Positions 16,435 through 24,634 are shown, numbered from the stretch's first letter. The stretch is 24,634 bases of DNA from GCA-2730975 sp964576585 (GCA_964576585.1 CAZNWO010000039.1:1-24634), one strand, 5' to 3'. A program made the numbers and translations. The notes: a model not told the origin generated them from the letters alone.

Positions 16435-17142
16435 ATGAAAACATGCGTCCTTCTATGTGGTATTCTCCTAACGTCAGTTCTCCCTGCCGAGGAAAAAGAA
16501 TTACACTCGGCTATAAAACCTGCACCCAGACAAGGAGATTGGTGGAAGAAGAGGCATGAGTCCTTTAACACGCGAATCGCCAAGGGCAAAGTAAACCTTG
16601 TATTCATTGGTGATTCAATAACCCAAGCTTGGGAAAATGCGGGCAAGAAAGCTTGGGAAAAACACTTCGCTAAACTTGGAGCAGTCAACCTAGGCATAAG
16701 CGGGGACCGTACCCAGCATGTGATCTGGCGCCTTCAAAACGGAAATCTTAAGAACATAACTCCCAAGGCTGCAGTCATCATGATTGGGACAAACAACTCC
16801 GGAAGCAATACTTCAGAAGAGATCGCCGAAGGCGTTGCTCATATTACAAAGGTTCTGCGAACCAAGTCACCCAAGACAAAAGTACTTCTGCTGGCCATTT
16901 TTCCACGTGGACCGAACCGGAGCGACACGCGACGATTGGTGAACGAAAAAGCCAACGTAATCTTTAGCAAGCTCGCGGATGGGAAAAACATTTACTATTT
17001 GGACATAGGAAACCATTTTCTCGAAGCTAATGGAACCCTCTCCAAGAAAATCATGCCGGACCTTCTCCATCTTAGTGAGCAAGGTTATGCCATCTGGGCG
17101 GAAGCCATCGAGGCTAAGGTGGGACAGTTAATGGCTAATTGA
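16435..17142 (+). CDS. SGNH/GDSL-family hydrolase (PAF-acetylhydrolase-like esterase)
   Basis: A 235-residue protein with a signal peptide (MKTCVLLCGILLTSVLPAEE). All SGNH blocks are visible: block I GDSIT with the nucleophile Ser61, block II NLGISGDRTQHVIWRL with its Gly, block III GTNN at about 118-121, and block V PDLLH with Asp209 and His212. The GISGDRTQ-x-x-x-W-R-L phrase is that of the PAF-acetylhydrolase-like and carbohydrate-esterase group common in PVC and Bacteroidota. Members remove acyl groups from lipids or acetyl groups from sugars or sialic acid. Export and the surrounding secreted enzymes favour polysaccharide deacetylation, which is inference. The start is the ATG at 16435. 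The next gene starts 22 bases after the stop, so the two are probably co-transcribed. Confidence 0.88.
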   Translation: MKTCVLLCGILLTSVLPAEEKELHSAIKPAPRQGDWWKKRHESFNTRIAKGKVNLVFIGDSITQAWENAGKKAWEKHFAKLGAVNLGISGDRTQHVIWRLQNGNLKNITPKAAVIMIGTNNSGSNTSEEIAEGVAHITKVLRTKSPKTKVLLLAIFPRGPNRSDTRRLVNEKANVIFSKLADGKNIYYLDIGNHFLEANGTLSKKIMPDLLHLSEQGYAIWAEAIEAKVGQLMAN

Positions 17143-17164
17143 GGATCGAATTACTTTTCTCGGC

Positions 17165-18283
17165 ATGAAAAAATTCATTCTCTCATTTGTATTGCTTGGG
17201 ATTCATTTGTTCTTTTTCACGGATGTTGAAGCAGAGGTTGCAAAGGAATGGACGGTAAATGAACTCGTCGTTATTGGTAATTTGCACAAACTTTCAGGTG
17301 GTAGAGTAGGCCAAGGAACTCCTCCATCGTTTTCTTACAAGTTGGAACTCAAGGTTCATGAAGTGCTTCGTGGGTCTCTCTCGAAGCAGAATGTTCGTCC
17401 GGCTAAAAAAAACCTAAACCTCATTCGCGAAGCAGGGTTGCCATTACCACCCGTGCCCCAAGGCGTTAAACTTGAGCAAAACCCAAAACAGCAAGAAAAC
17501 GCTGAAGGCACTCTTCTGCAGCTTCGACATTACGTCAGGCAACAAGAAGAGCCTAAATTTCCTAAGAAGGATGATGTCTGTCTGATTGCTCTTGAAAAAC
17601 AAGGATCCTCGTACCGATTGAAGTTCTGGGAGATGTTTGACGAGGATTTGGCTTCCGACATTCGGCTATCCTTCTCTCTTCCTATGGGCTGGAAAGTCAA
17701 GGGTGGTAAAATCTTTTCTCCGTGGGCGGACCTTGAAGTCGAGTGGCCATCTGATTCAGGAGATGACAAAGGAGGTGGGATCAAGTGCTCGAGTACGAGT
17801 CGACCTGCACTGGACTGGAACACAAAGGCAACCATGGCAATTACGAAGGTGCCCTCCGTTTATCAGACAAATTACAACAGAGATGGTGACGGTGAAATAC
17901 GGCTCAAAATCTCAAATTTTACAAAAGAGCCATTGAAAATTCCTGCCTTGAGACGGATCGGAAAAAAGATTCTCTGGAAAGAAAGCTTGGTCGTTCTTAT
18001 TCAAGATCGTGCTTTCCGGTTGCCTGGGTCAAAAGGCATCAATCTGGGAACAGAACCAGTAGTCTTGGCTCCCGGCGAAGAAATAGCCAATACGTTCAAT
18101 CCCCTCAAGATAAGGGACGCCGACTGGCCTTCAACAACTAGTGTTTTGCGAATGAACTTTCGCTTCTGTCTAGGAAAACATCAAGTGAAGGAGTACTTCA
18201 CCTACTACAAGTCGCACCACGACAAGATTCGTTCCAAGTTGCTTTCAGGTCAGCCTATAAGGCCCGAGTTCCTAGGGGACTGA
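17165..18283 (+). CDS. Hypothetical secreted protein, function unknown
   Basis: A 372-residue protein with a convincing signal peptide (MKKFILSFVLLGIHLFFF, cleavage near VEA-EV). I do not recognise a family. The opening 'ELVVIGNLHKLSGG' followed by 'YKLELKVHEVLRGSLS' has the pattern of small beta-barrel modules in which a V-x-x-V-L-x-G strand follows a G-x-L strand. A central stretch is acidic and Gly-rich and contains NRDGDGEI, a Ca-site-like DxDGxI loop. The C-terminal part (about 245-370) alternates beta strands and ends in FRFCLGKHQVKEYFTYYKSHHDKIR. Base composition looks AT-richer than the sulfatase block to its right. It follows the SGNH hydrolase by 22 bases and converges on the sulfatase gene with 16 bases between stop codons. 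Likely a secreted accessory protein; no catalytic residues stand out. Confidence 0.65.
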   Translation: MKKFILSFVLLGIHLFFFTDVEAEVAKEWTVNELVVIGNLHKLSGGRVGQGTPPSFSYKLELKVHEVLRGSLSKQNVRPAKKNLNLIREAGLPLPPVPQGVKLEQNPKQQENAEGTLLQLRHYVRQQEEPKFPKKDDVCLIALEKQGSSYRLKFWEMFDEDLASDIRLSFSLPMGWKVKGGKIFSPWADLEVEWPSDSGDDKGGGIKCSSTSRPALDWNTKATMAITKVPSVYQTNYNRDGDGEIRLKISNFTKEPLKIPALRRIGKKILWKESLVVLIQDRAFRLPGSKGINLGTEPVVLAPGEEIANTFNPLKIRDADWPSTTSVLRMNFRFCLGKHQVKEYFTYYKSHHDKIRSKLLSGQPIRPEFLGD

Positions 18284-18299
18284 TTGGGCTGTCTATACT

Positions 18300-19661
18300 T
18301 TATTCGAACTTAGTCAGGACTTTACGTTCCTTGACGGGCCACCAACCAGCAATCTTGGCAGCTAGGTCGGCCACCACCTTGGGATGTTTGCCCGCTAAGT
18401 TTACCTTTTCGTGCGGGTCTTTGGTAAGATCGAAGAGCTGAGGTCGTTTCTCTGTTCTCGGGTGGGTGCTTTTGTAGCGATTCACCTCGCCGTCGTAGGT
18501 AAGGAGGAGCTTCCATTTGCCCGCGATGCACCAGCGGAAAAGGAGGGAGGCTTCAGGCTTGTCGAGGTCGGCGACGTCATGGGCGAAGCTTTCACCAAAA
18601 ATGGCTTCCCGCTTGACGGCGGAGCCTGAGCGGAGGTTCTCGAGGAGATTTAGGCCAGGCAGGCCCTTCGGCATTTTGGCTTCTGCAGCGGCTAGCATGG
18701 TAGGGACGAGGTCGATGGAGGAAACGATATCGGGGCGGTCCGCAGGTTTGAGACCACCATTGGGCCAAGAGAACATAATGGGGGTGCGAACTCCTCCCTC
18801 GTATGGAGTTTGCTTTGAGCGTGGAGCGTAGCCGTTGCGGTTCGGATTCTGTATCCAGCCATTGTCGGTCACATAGACGATGAGGGTGTCGTTCCTCACC
18901 TTTTTCTTTTCGAGGTAGCCGACTAGCTGTCCACAGGTTTCGTCAAACCAGTCGCACATGGCGTAGTACTTGGAGATGGGAAGCGAACGCCCCGGTTTGC
19001 GGTATTTGGAGAGAAACCTTTCGGGCGGATTGTGCGGGGTATGCGGCAGAAAAGGGGCGTACCAAAGGAAGAACGGTTTTTTCTTGGCGATGGCTTCGTC
19101 CACGAAGGACTCGATGGGTTCCATGCCTGTACGCCCGATCTTAAGGCCGTCATCCCCATGTCGTCCTCCTGGTTTTGGGAACCCGCGAGTCATGCCGTGG
19201 GTAAATCCTCCGTTGGCGAACGAACCTTCCCACCACTTGCCGCTCTGGTGGCTGAGGTACCCGTGCTCACCGAGGAGTTCGGGCAGGGTGTCGAACTTGT
19301 CCAAATAGGAAATTAATTTGGCTCGCCGATCGTTGTATAGAGCGGAATTGCGTTGCGCGTATTTGGGAGAGGGATCGTTGCCCGTTATTCCATGGCGATG
19401 AGCATATTGTCCGGTAGCCAAGGTTACTAGGGAAGGACGGCAAAGCGCCGTGGGCACGTAACCTCGACGAAAGAGAACGCTCTCTTTCGCCAACTTGTCG
19501 AGATGAGGCGTGGAGATGTGTTCATGTCCCATGAAGCCATAGTCCGTCCAAGCTTGGTCGTCCGAAATAATCAGGACGACGTTGGGCTGTTTGGCGTGAA
19601 GGAAGAGCGTGGAGACAAGAAGGAATGCCGCACAGGTTGTGTGACGAAGAAACGATTTCAT
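18300..19661 (-). CDS. Sulfatase with C-R-P-S-L active-site motif
   Basis: A 453-residue secreted type-I (formylglycine) sulfatase: signal peptide, metal-binding DD at 34-35 (ISDDQAW), Cys74 in ALCRPSLVTLATG, GKWW at 141-144, LPHTPH at 205-210 and TDNGW at 265-269 with Asp266/Asn267. These are the normal metal and catalytic elements for hydrolysis of sulfate esters. The motif is C-x-P-S-L rather than C-x-P-S-R; codons read TGC CGT CCT TCC CTA, so the Arg of the formylglycine-enzyme recognition motif is absent. A subgroup of PVC sulfatases appears to share CRPSL, which argues against a sequencing error. The substrate, probably a sulfated polysaccharide, is not known. It is the third gene of an operon, 34 bases after the haemless propeller. 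Confidence 0.88.
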   Translation of the reverse strand: MKSFLRHTTCAAFLLVSTLFLHAKQPNVVLIISDDQAWTDYGFMGHEHISTPHLDKLAKESVLFRRGYVPTALCRPSLVTLATGQYAHRHGITGNDPSPKYAQRNSALYNDRRAKLISYLDKFDTLPELLGEHGYLSHQSGKWWEGSFANGGFTHGMTRGFPKPGGRHGDDGLKIGRTGMEPIESFVDEAIAKKKPFFLWYAPFLPHTPHNPPERFLSKYRKPGRSLPISKYYAMCDWFDETCGQLVGYLEKKKVRNDTLIVYVTDNGWIQNPNRNGYAPRSKQTPYEGGVRTPIMFSWPNGGLKPADRPDIVSSIDLVPTMLAAAEAKMPKGLPGLNLLENLRSGSAVKREAIFGESFAHDVADLDKPEASLLFRWCIAGKWKLLLTYDGEVNRYKSTHPRTEKRPQLFDLTKDPHEKVNLAGKHPKVVADLAAKIAGWWPVKERKVLTKFE

Positions 19662-19695
19662 GACTTATGAACGATAGAGGGTTGAAGCCCGGAGC

Positions 19696-21162
19696 TTAAC
19701 TTTTCGGTATTTCGTTGAGGGTATAGTAGGCGACGGGGTGTAGAAGCGGGTGACCTTCTTTGCCTTTGCGACGAATGCCGGGCATTTTGAGTTCATGGAC
19801 ATTTCCTTTGACGAGACCCTTGATGTGGAGACGGACGCTTTTTCCGTCCTTACCCGCAACGGCTTTTTCAATGGCGGGAACTGACTTGTCCACTACGGGG
19901 CTTCCGTAACCACTTTTGTAAATGTAAGTGTAGGCTTCCATGGTGTAGGATGCGACGTCGGCTAGGGTGGCAGGATCGGCGGGGAGGGTAAAGGTCAGTT
20001 CAAAGCCGTCGGGCTTGGCCCGCATTTCATGTACCTCAAAGGGGACTTTTTTGGTCCAGCGTACACGTTGGAAGGAAAATGGGTTTTTGCCGTGGGAACC
20101 CCAGCCTCGATTCGTGCCGCCGGTGAACATGGAGCCGTCCTCCGCAAACCGGGCTACGATGTTGCCCGAGCCAAAGCCCTTCAGGAAAGGGAAGGCGGCG
20201 CCTTGGTAGAAGCCGTTTACTTTTTCAAGAAAGACGCGATGGATCTTTGAGTGTGTTTGCTCGGAGACGAAGAGCTGGTTGGTGAAGGGGCCGAACTTGC
20301 CGGCAGTTTCGTCGCATTCGATGCCGGCGGGTGAATTACCCATTTTGCCATGGGGAAGGACAATGGGTGGAGGCACGAGGTCGGGTACGCGTTTACGCTC
20401 AATCTCAATGCGACTGCCGTTCTTGGGGTCGGGCGGCTTGGGGCCGAGAACATCCGTAAGGGCGAAGTACTTGTTGCCTGTCGGGTTGCCTTGGAAGCCA
20501 CCGGGACGGAGGTGCTTGAGAGAGCTGGAACCATTCCAGAGGCCTTGGTTGTCGCAGTAGAATACATCGCCGAGGTGGTTGAATCCTATCCCACCGGGCG
20601 AACGTATGCCGTAGCCGGTAGGAATAGTTTGGCCATCGGGCGTGACTCTCATGCACCAACCTCGGAAGGGGCTTTTGTCGTCGGCTCCGCCGGAGCCGGT
20701 TAAGCAGAGCACAACCCAGATGTCCCCGTTTTTGTCGTGGCGGGTGCCGAAAGCGTACTCGTGGTAGTCGCCGTTTATGCCCCAGCCGTCGCCTAGGGTT
20801 TCGAAGAGGTCGGCCCGACCGTCTCCATCAGTGTCTTTAATGCGAGAGACTTCGGGCCGCTGGGTAAGATAGAGCCAGTTGTCCTTCCAGGCGATACCGA
20901 GGACTTCGTGGAGGCCGCGGGCGAAAAGGGTCCATTCGGGTTCGGGTTCGTTCTCGAAAACACCTGAACCAACGAAGATGTCTCCCCGGCGAGAGGCGAT
21001 GGCGACCTTGCCACCCGGCAACACATCGATACCGCTAACTTCGATGACTTCACCCTCAGGCAAGGGAATCGTGGTGATGGGATAGTAGTCGGACTCCTGC
21101 GGTTGGCTCAATAAAAAGGAGGCAGTGGCAAGGAATGCGGTGGAAACGTGAAAGGTTTTCAT
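19696..21162 (-). CDS. Haemless PVC beta-propeller (sorbosone/glucose-dehydrogenase-like)
   Basis: A 488-residue protein from the ATG at 21162, which is followed by a signal peptide (MKTFHVSTAFLATASFLLS); an in-frame start at 21195 is less good. It has a six- or seven-bladed propeller with VSGIDVLPGGKVAIASRRG, RIKDTDGDGRADLFETLGDGW, RSPGGIGFNHLGDVFYCDNQG and the turn HGKMGNSPAGIE. After it comes a beta-rich tail, FELTFTLPADPATLADVASYTME, ending in YYTLNEIP. No CxxCH is present, so it lacks the haem domain of the larger propeller at 3391-5823. PVC homologues often stand beside sulfatases and cytochromes and are presumed to bind or oxidise sugars. Middle gene of an operon: 46 bases after the azurin-PA14 gene, 34 before the sulfatase. 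Confidence 0.82.
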   Translation of the reverse strand: MKTFHVSTAFLATASFLLSQPQESDYYPITTIPLPEGEVIEVSGIDVLPGGKVAIASRRGDIFVGSGVFENEPEPEWTLFARGLHEVLGIAWKDNWLYLTQRPEVSRIKDTDGDGRADLFETLGDGWGINGDYHEYAFGTRHDKNGDIWVVLCLTGSGGADDKSPFRGWCMRVTPDGQTIPTGYGIRSPGGIGFNHLGDVFYCDNQGLWNGSSSLKHLRPGGFQGNPTGNKYFALTDVLGPKPPDPKNGSRIEIERKRVPDLVPPPIVLPHGKMGNSPAGIECDETAGKFGPFTNQLFVSEQTHSKIHRVFLEKVNGFYQGAAFPFLKGFGSGNIVARFAEDGSMFTGGTNRGWGSHGKNPFSFQRVRWTKKVPFEVHEMRAKPDGFELTFTLPADPATLADVASYTMEAYTYIYKSGYGSPVVDKSVPAIEKAVAGKDGKSVRLHIKGLVKGNVHELKMPGIRRKGKEGHPLLHPVAYYTLNEIPKS

Positions 21163-21208
21163 GAGTTGTGAAAAAGAAAGGTTGATTGGACACATCGGCG
21201 AGTTTGTT

Positions 21209-22843
21209 TCATTCAGCCCAGCCGTAAGTGACTTCGAGTTGGGCGTTGCCGTTCTTGAAGGTGACGGGAACGCGGAGTTCTCCGTTGTTCACGGCGGGTT
21301 TGCCGCCGCCCTTTACGTTTACGAGGAGTTCGTCGTTGACGAGGAAGCCCCCACCCTCCTCCCTCACATCGCCTTGGGCTACTCTGAAGTAAAGGTTGTC
21401 CAGCGAGCCCTTTGCCTTGAGTGTGAGAACGCGCTTGATGGACTCCGCTCCTTCTTCGCCGAGGTCGGCGGGCTCGGGCTTGTCCTCAATGGACAAGTCT
21501 CCGCGCTCATACTTGAAGGTGGGCCGTTGCTTTTTGTCTAGGGCGTAACCTCGGAAGCGGAAGTCCTTGGTCCTGAATTCATTCTTGGGCCAGACGGCAT
21601 CGGCGCTGTCCAATGCTGCGAAAGCCACACCCTCCGGGAACTTGATGACGGCATCTCCTGCAGGTGGTTGATAACCTTGGCCGCGTCCTTTCCAGTGGCG
21701 GGCCCCGTCCATGAAGTCGCCTCGCCAAATCATGGCGACGCGGAAATTGTTGGCGTCGAAGGCAAAGTTGACGGCTTCGGAATAGCCCACCGCGATGGCC
21801 CTGGGACCAGCTCCGGCTATGAAGTTGCGATAGATGGAAGCCTCTCCCTCGGGAGGTTCAATGAGCATGCCGATCGCTCCGCCACCTCCCCCGCCGGGCT
21901 TACTCTTTGATAGAGCTTGTGTCTTAAAGCCTGGTCCGGACCAGGCCACGGAAAGCTCCTCTCCCCCGCCCTTCTCGAAGAAATGAACTTCTATCACATG
22001 CTTGCCCGCCTTTAGGCTTGTGGAGCCTGAGCGACTCTGCACTCCATGTACTCCATCGTTGTTCACCACTTTCTTGCCGTCAATGAAGAGGAGCGATCCA
22101 TCGTCGGAGGCGGTTGTGAAATTGTATTTCCCATCCTTTGGGCATTCAATTTCACCAATAAAGACAAAACCGAAGTTGTCGTTGCGGTCGCGTGGAGCGA
22201 TGTCGAATAGCCCGTTGGCAAGCACACCTGTTTTCTTTGGCTCCAGCTTTGAGAAGTCTGGCGACTTGTCCCAGCTGCCGTGGTAGAACTTGTAGGTAAG
22301 GTTGGTGATGGGGTTGGCCATCTTGGACACCCCCATCATGCCGTTCATGAGCTGAAAATGTCCGGGGAACGTGCAGATATAGGGATAATTACCCTCCTTC
22401 TTAGGAACTTTGAAATAGAATACGGTTTCCTTGTGAGGTTGAACCATGCCGGAACTGGCGAGGATGCGCGGGTGGCCCTTGGGTTCCCAGTTGTTCTCAA
22501 CCCCTTTGTCGCCCATTTTCAAAACGGCGTCGATGACCTCCTTGCCTTTGTCTTTGCCCTTGGACTTGCCGGGAGTACAAAAGATGAGGTTGTGGGGAAG
22601 GTCGTCAGGGTTCTTGAAGATTATCTTCACCTTGGCCCCTGGCTTCACGCTGAAGGAACGTATGTCGTACTTCATCTGCGCCTTCATGGTAGAGATGGTC
22701 ACCTCTTGGTCAACCTTCTCGAAACCCGGAGGGACGGCGAGGTCGGCGAGACTGTCAATTTTTATATCGACTTTCTGGGCGTTAACAAAGGAAGTGGCGA
22801 AAATAAGGAAGCCAGGAAGAAGGAGGAATTGTGAGGATTTCAT
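21209..22843 (-). CDS. Azurin-like copper protein fused to PA14 domain
   Basis: A 544-residue secreted protein, first gene of the operon. A signal peptide (about 1-22) precedes a cupredoxin domain (about 45-172). The type-1 copper ligands are visible: His84 (DLPHNLIF), Cys157, His162 and Met166 in CTFPGHFQLM, with azurin spacing C-x4-H-x3-M. A PA14-like domain (about 183-312, FTTASDDGSLLFIDGKKVV, HVIEVHFFEKGG) may bind carbohydrate. A Gly-rich linker (about 316-323) and a C-terminal domain (about 335-544, AGAGPRAIAVGYSEAVNFAFDA and MIWRGDFMDGARHW) follow; the latter resembles a module seen in PVC propeller and cytochrome proteins. The protein should carry electrons at the cell surface or in the periplasm, perhaps from the adjacent propeller. 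The start is the ATG at 22843. Confidence 0.85.
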   Translation of the reverse strand: MKSSQFLLLPGFLIFATSFVNAQKVDIKIDSLADLAVPPGFEKVDQEVTISTMKAQMKYDIRSFSVKPGAKVKIIFKNPDDLPHNLIFCTPGKSKGKDKGKEVIDAVLKMGDKGVENNWEPKGHPRILASSGMVQPHKETVFYFKVPKKEGNYPYICTFPGHFQLMNGMMGVSKMANPITNLTYKFYHGSWDKSPDFSKLEPKKTGVLANGLFDIAPRDRNDNFGFVFIGEIECPKDGKYNFTTASDDGSLLFIDGKKVVNNDGVHGVQSRSGSTSLKAGKHVIEVHFFEKGGGEELSVAWSGPGFKTQALSKSKPGGGGGGAIGMLIEPPEGEASIYRNFIAGAGPRAIAVGYSEAVNFAFDANNFRVAMIWRGDFMDGARHWKGRGQGYQPPAGDAVIKFPEGVAFAALDSADAVWPKNEFRTKDFRFRGYALDKKQRPTFKYERGDLSIEDKPEPADLGEEGAESIKRVLTLKAKGSLDNLYFRVAQGDVREEGGGFLVNDELLVNVKGGGKPAVNNGELRVPVTFKNGNAQLEVTYGWAE

Positions 22844-23016
22844 GACAAAATTTCTGATTCCAAGCTAATTCGAAATGCAGGCAACCAAGAAAATGCAAAA
22901 GCCGAAGATTATTGAGCGTAAAGAATGGGAATTAGGATTAGAGATAAATCCCTCTGAATTAAAAATACCTGAAAAAAAACTCGTAACGATCGAAAAGAAT
23001 GTTTGAAAGGCAATTC

Positions 23017-24624
23017 ATGAAGAGATTCCTCACAACAAACTCAATATTGCTAATCGCGACGTTGATGGTATCCCAACTCGTCGCCGATGACAAGCGACCC
23101 AACGTATTGTTCGTCTTCACGGACGACCACGCCCCACACGCCATCGGGGCTTACGACGGCTGGCTCAAATCCGTCAACCCTACCCCGAACATCGACAAGT
23201 TGGCCGCTCAAGGCATGCTTTTCGAGAACAGTTTTTGCACGAACTCCATCTGCGGCCCCTCCCGCGCTGTCATCCAGACGGGCAAGCACAGCCACAAGAA
23301 CGGTTTCATGAACAACGGGAATACCTTCGACTGGAACCAGCAGACCTTCCCCAAGCTCCTACAAAAGGCCGGCTACCAGACCGCCATCTACGGCAAGAGC
23401 CACCTGCGGGGAAACCCCAAGGGCTACGACGACTGGGCCGTACTCCCCGGCCAAGGCCTCTACTACAACCCCGACATGATTTTCCCCGACGGTCGGCGTC
23501 GCGTCGACGGTTACTGCACGGACGTCGTGACCGACCTCGCCGTCGATTGGCTCAAGAACAAGCGCAAAGATGGCAAGCCCTTCATGCTCATGGTTCAGCA
23601 CAAGGCACCTCACCGCAATTGGATGCCCGCTCTGCGCCACCTAGATCTCTATGCCGATAAAGACCTCCCCGGCCCCCCCACCCTCTTCGACAATTGGGAG
23701 GACAATGCCCCGCCTGCCCGCCACCAAGAGCTGGAAATCGACCGCCACATGGACCTAAACTACGATCTTTTCGTGGACCTCACCCCCGATTTCAACCAAC
23801 CCCCGTCCCAAAAGCGCCAGGATCGCTCGGCTTGGCACAACATGAAGCGTATGTCCGAGGAACAACTTAAGGCTTGGCGCGCCGCATATGGTCCACGGGA
23901 CGAGGCCTTTCACAAAGCCAAGTTAACGGGCAAGGAGCTTGTTCGCTGGAAATACCAACGCTATGCCAAGAATTACCTGCGATCCGTCAAGGGGGTTGAC
24001 GAAAGCTTGGGTCGCCTTCAAGGCGTTCTCAATGAACTTAAGCTGGATGATAATACCGTCGTTATCTACTGCTCCGACCAAGGGTTCTACATAGGTGATC
24101 ACGGTTGGTACGACAAACGCTGGATGTATGACGAATCCCTTAAAATGCCCTTCATCTTGAAGTGGCCCGGCGTCGTCAAGCCAGGTTCTAGAGACAAACA
24201 CCTTGTGCAGAATCTGGACTACGCCTCCACCTTCCTCGAAATGGCTGGTGCTCCCATCCCGGAAGATCTTCAGGGAAAGTCCCTGATACCTCTCTTGAAA
24301 GGCGAAAAACCTAAGAACTGGCGAAAAGCCATCTACTACCACTACTACGAATACCCCAGTGTGCACATGGTCCCTCGTCATTACGGCATACGTACTGTTC
24401 GTCACAAGCTAATGCGCTTCTATCAATTCGACGAATGGGAATTCTACGACCTCAAGAAAGATCCGGACGAACTCCAAAACCTTTACGGGCAGCCTGCCCA
24501 AGCAAAGAACATCAAGCGAATGAAGGCTCAACTGGAGAAGCTCCGCAAGCGTTATGAGGACGACTCCGACGTTTCCGTCATGCCCAAGGAATGGCAAAAC
24601 AAGGTCCGCCCACCTCAAAGTTGA
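23017..24624 (+). CDS. Sulfatase (type I, formylglycine, C-G-P-S-R)
   Basis: About 535 residues from the ATG at 23017, chosen because AAAGG lies six bases upstream and the signal peptide starts there (MKRFLTTNSILLIATLMVS); an in-frame ATG at 22999 adds six residues. Motifs are FTDDHAP with the metal Asp pair, the canonical CGPSRAVIQTGKHSHKNG with Cys79, YGKSHL with the catalytic Lys, KAPHRNW and CSDQGFYIGDHGWYDKRWMY with the last metal site. The C-terminal subdomain ends YGQPAQAKN and a charged helix. It hydrolyses sulfate esters in a secreted polymer; the substrate is not predictable. It is divergent from the azurin/propeller/sulfatase operon across about 173 bases, suggesting a shared polymer-degradation locus. 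The first half is visibly richer in C-ending codons than the second. The gene ends just inside the window. Confidence 0.92.
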   Translation: MKRFLTTNSILLIATLMVSQLVADDKRPNVLFVFTDDHAPHAIGAYDGWLKSVNPTPNIDKLAAQGMLFENSFCTNSICGPSRAVIQTGKHSHKNGFMNNGNTFDWNQQTFPKLLQKAGYQTAIYGKSHLRGNPKGYDDWAVLPGQGLYYNPDMIFPDGRRRVDGYCTDVVTDLAVDWLKNKRKDGKPFMLMVQHKAPHRNWMPALRHLDLYADKDLPGPPTLFDNWEDNAPPARHQELEIDRHMDLNYDLFVDLTPDFNQPPSQKRQDRSAWHNMKRMSEEQLKAWRAAYGPRDEAFHKAKLTGKELVRWKYQRYAKNYLRSVKGVDESLGRLQGVLNELKLDDNTVVIYCSDQGFYIGDHGWYDKRWMYDESLKMPFILKWPGVVKPGSRDKHLVQNLDYASTFLEMAGAPIPEDLQGKSLIPLLKGEKPKNWRKAIYYHYYEYPSVHMVPRHYGIRTVRHKLMRFYQFDEWEFYDLKKDPDELQNLYGQPAQAKNIKRMKAQLEKLRKRYEDDSDVSVMPKEWQNKVRPPQS

Positions 24625-24634
24625 AAGCTTTAGT

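Noticed and set aside
22280..22834. Open + strand frame of 184 codons opposite the azurin-PA14 gene
   Set aside because: It overlaps the copper-ligand and signal-peptide coding region of a convincing - strand gene and shows no family features.
22844..23016. Promoter between the divergent sulfatase and azurin operon
   Set aside because: The 173-base spacer is AT-rich (AAAAAAAA at about 22972-22979), but no -35/-10 pair with good spacing could be chosen confidently.
1..24634. CRISPR arrays, transposons, integrases, tRNA or rRNA genes
   Set aside because: No regularly spaced repeats, transposase-like ORFs, or recognisable RNA-gene sequences were found on either strand by reading; a tool search (tRNAscan, Infernal, ISfinder) would be decisive.

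Overview
The window looks like a scaffold piece from a PVC-superphylum bacterium, most probably Verrucomicrobiota (possibly marine), though Planctomycetota cannot be excluded. The reasons are the family mix: secreted sulfatases, the PVC-type beta-propeller fused to a C-terminal haem-binding domain, a second haemless propeller, an SLA1-homology (SHD1) repeat protein, an azurin-PA14 fusion and a cytochrome-bearing terpene-cyclase-fold protein. Nearly every protein carries a signal peptide or lipobox. Two runs of exactly 100 N (1883-1982 and 11947-12046) are scaffold gaps of unknown true size, and each interrupts a gene. No rRNA, tRNA, CRISPR array, insertion sequence or integrase was seen, and no gene-free stretch exceeds about 175 bases.

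Left block (3-5823, + strand): a 5'-incomplete N,N-dimethylformamidase-large-subunit-like protein; an alpha/beta hydrolase whose GTG start overlaps the previous stop codon; a CxxCH protein with an alpha/alpha-toroid (squalene-cyclase-like) domain; and a large PVC propeller with HEAT-like middle and a CAACH haem domain. They read as an export-targeted hydrolysis plus electron-transfer set. A convergent junction with two adjacent hairpins (5824-5861) separates them from the next block.

Metal-efflux block (5882-12403, - strand, and 12512-13009, + strand): a CusCBA/CzcCBA-type tripartite pump in the order outer-membrane factor, membrane-fusion protein, RND transporter, followed by a leucine-rich-repeat lipoprotein. 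It is preceded by a His-rich secreted protein fragment that runs into the second gap, and it is divergent from a very His-rich small lipoprotein. Four-base and nine-base junctions point to tight translational coupling. Histidine-rich segments in three separate proteins suggest Cu/Zn/Ni/Co-type cation capture around the pump; no metalloregulator gene is in the window.

Middle block (13079-18283, + strand): a SufE-like sulfur acceptor, a large triple-SHD1 plus toroid protein, an SGNH/GDSL hydrolase and an unrecognised secreted protein.

Right block (18300-24624): a - strand operon encoding an azurin-PA14 protein, a haemless PVC propeller and a sulfatase with a non-canonical C-R-P-S-L active-site motif, divergent from a second, canonical C-G-P-S-R sulfatase. 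This set may desulfate and oxidise a sulfated polymer outside the cytoplasm. Substrates for all enzymes are inferred only from family resemblance.
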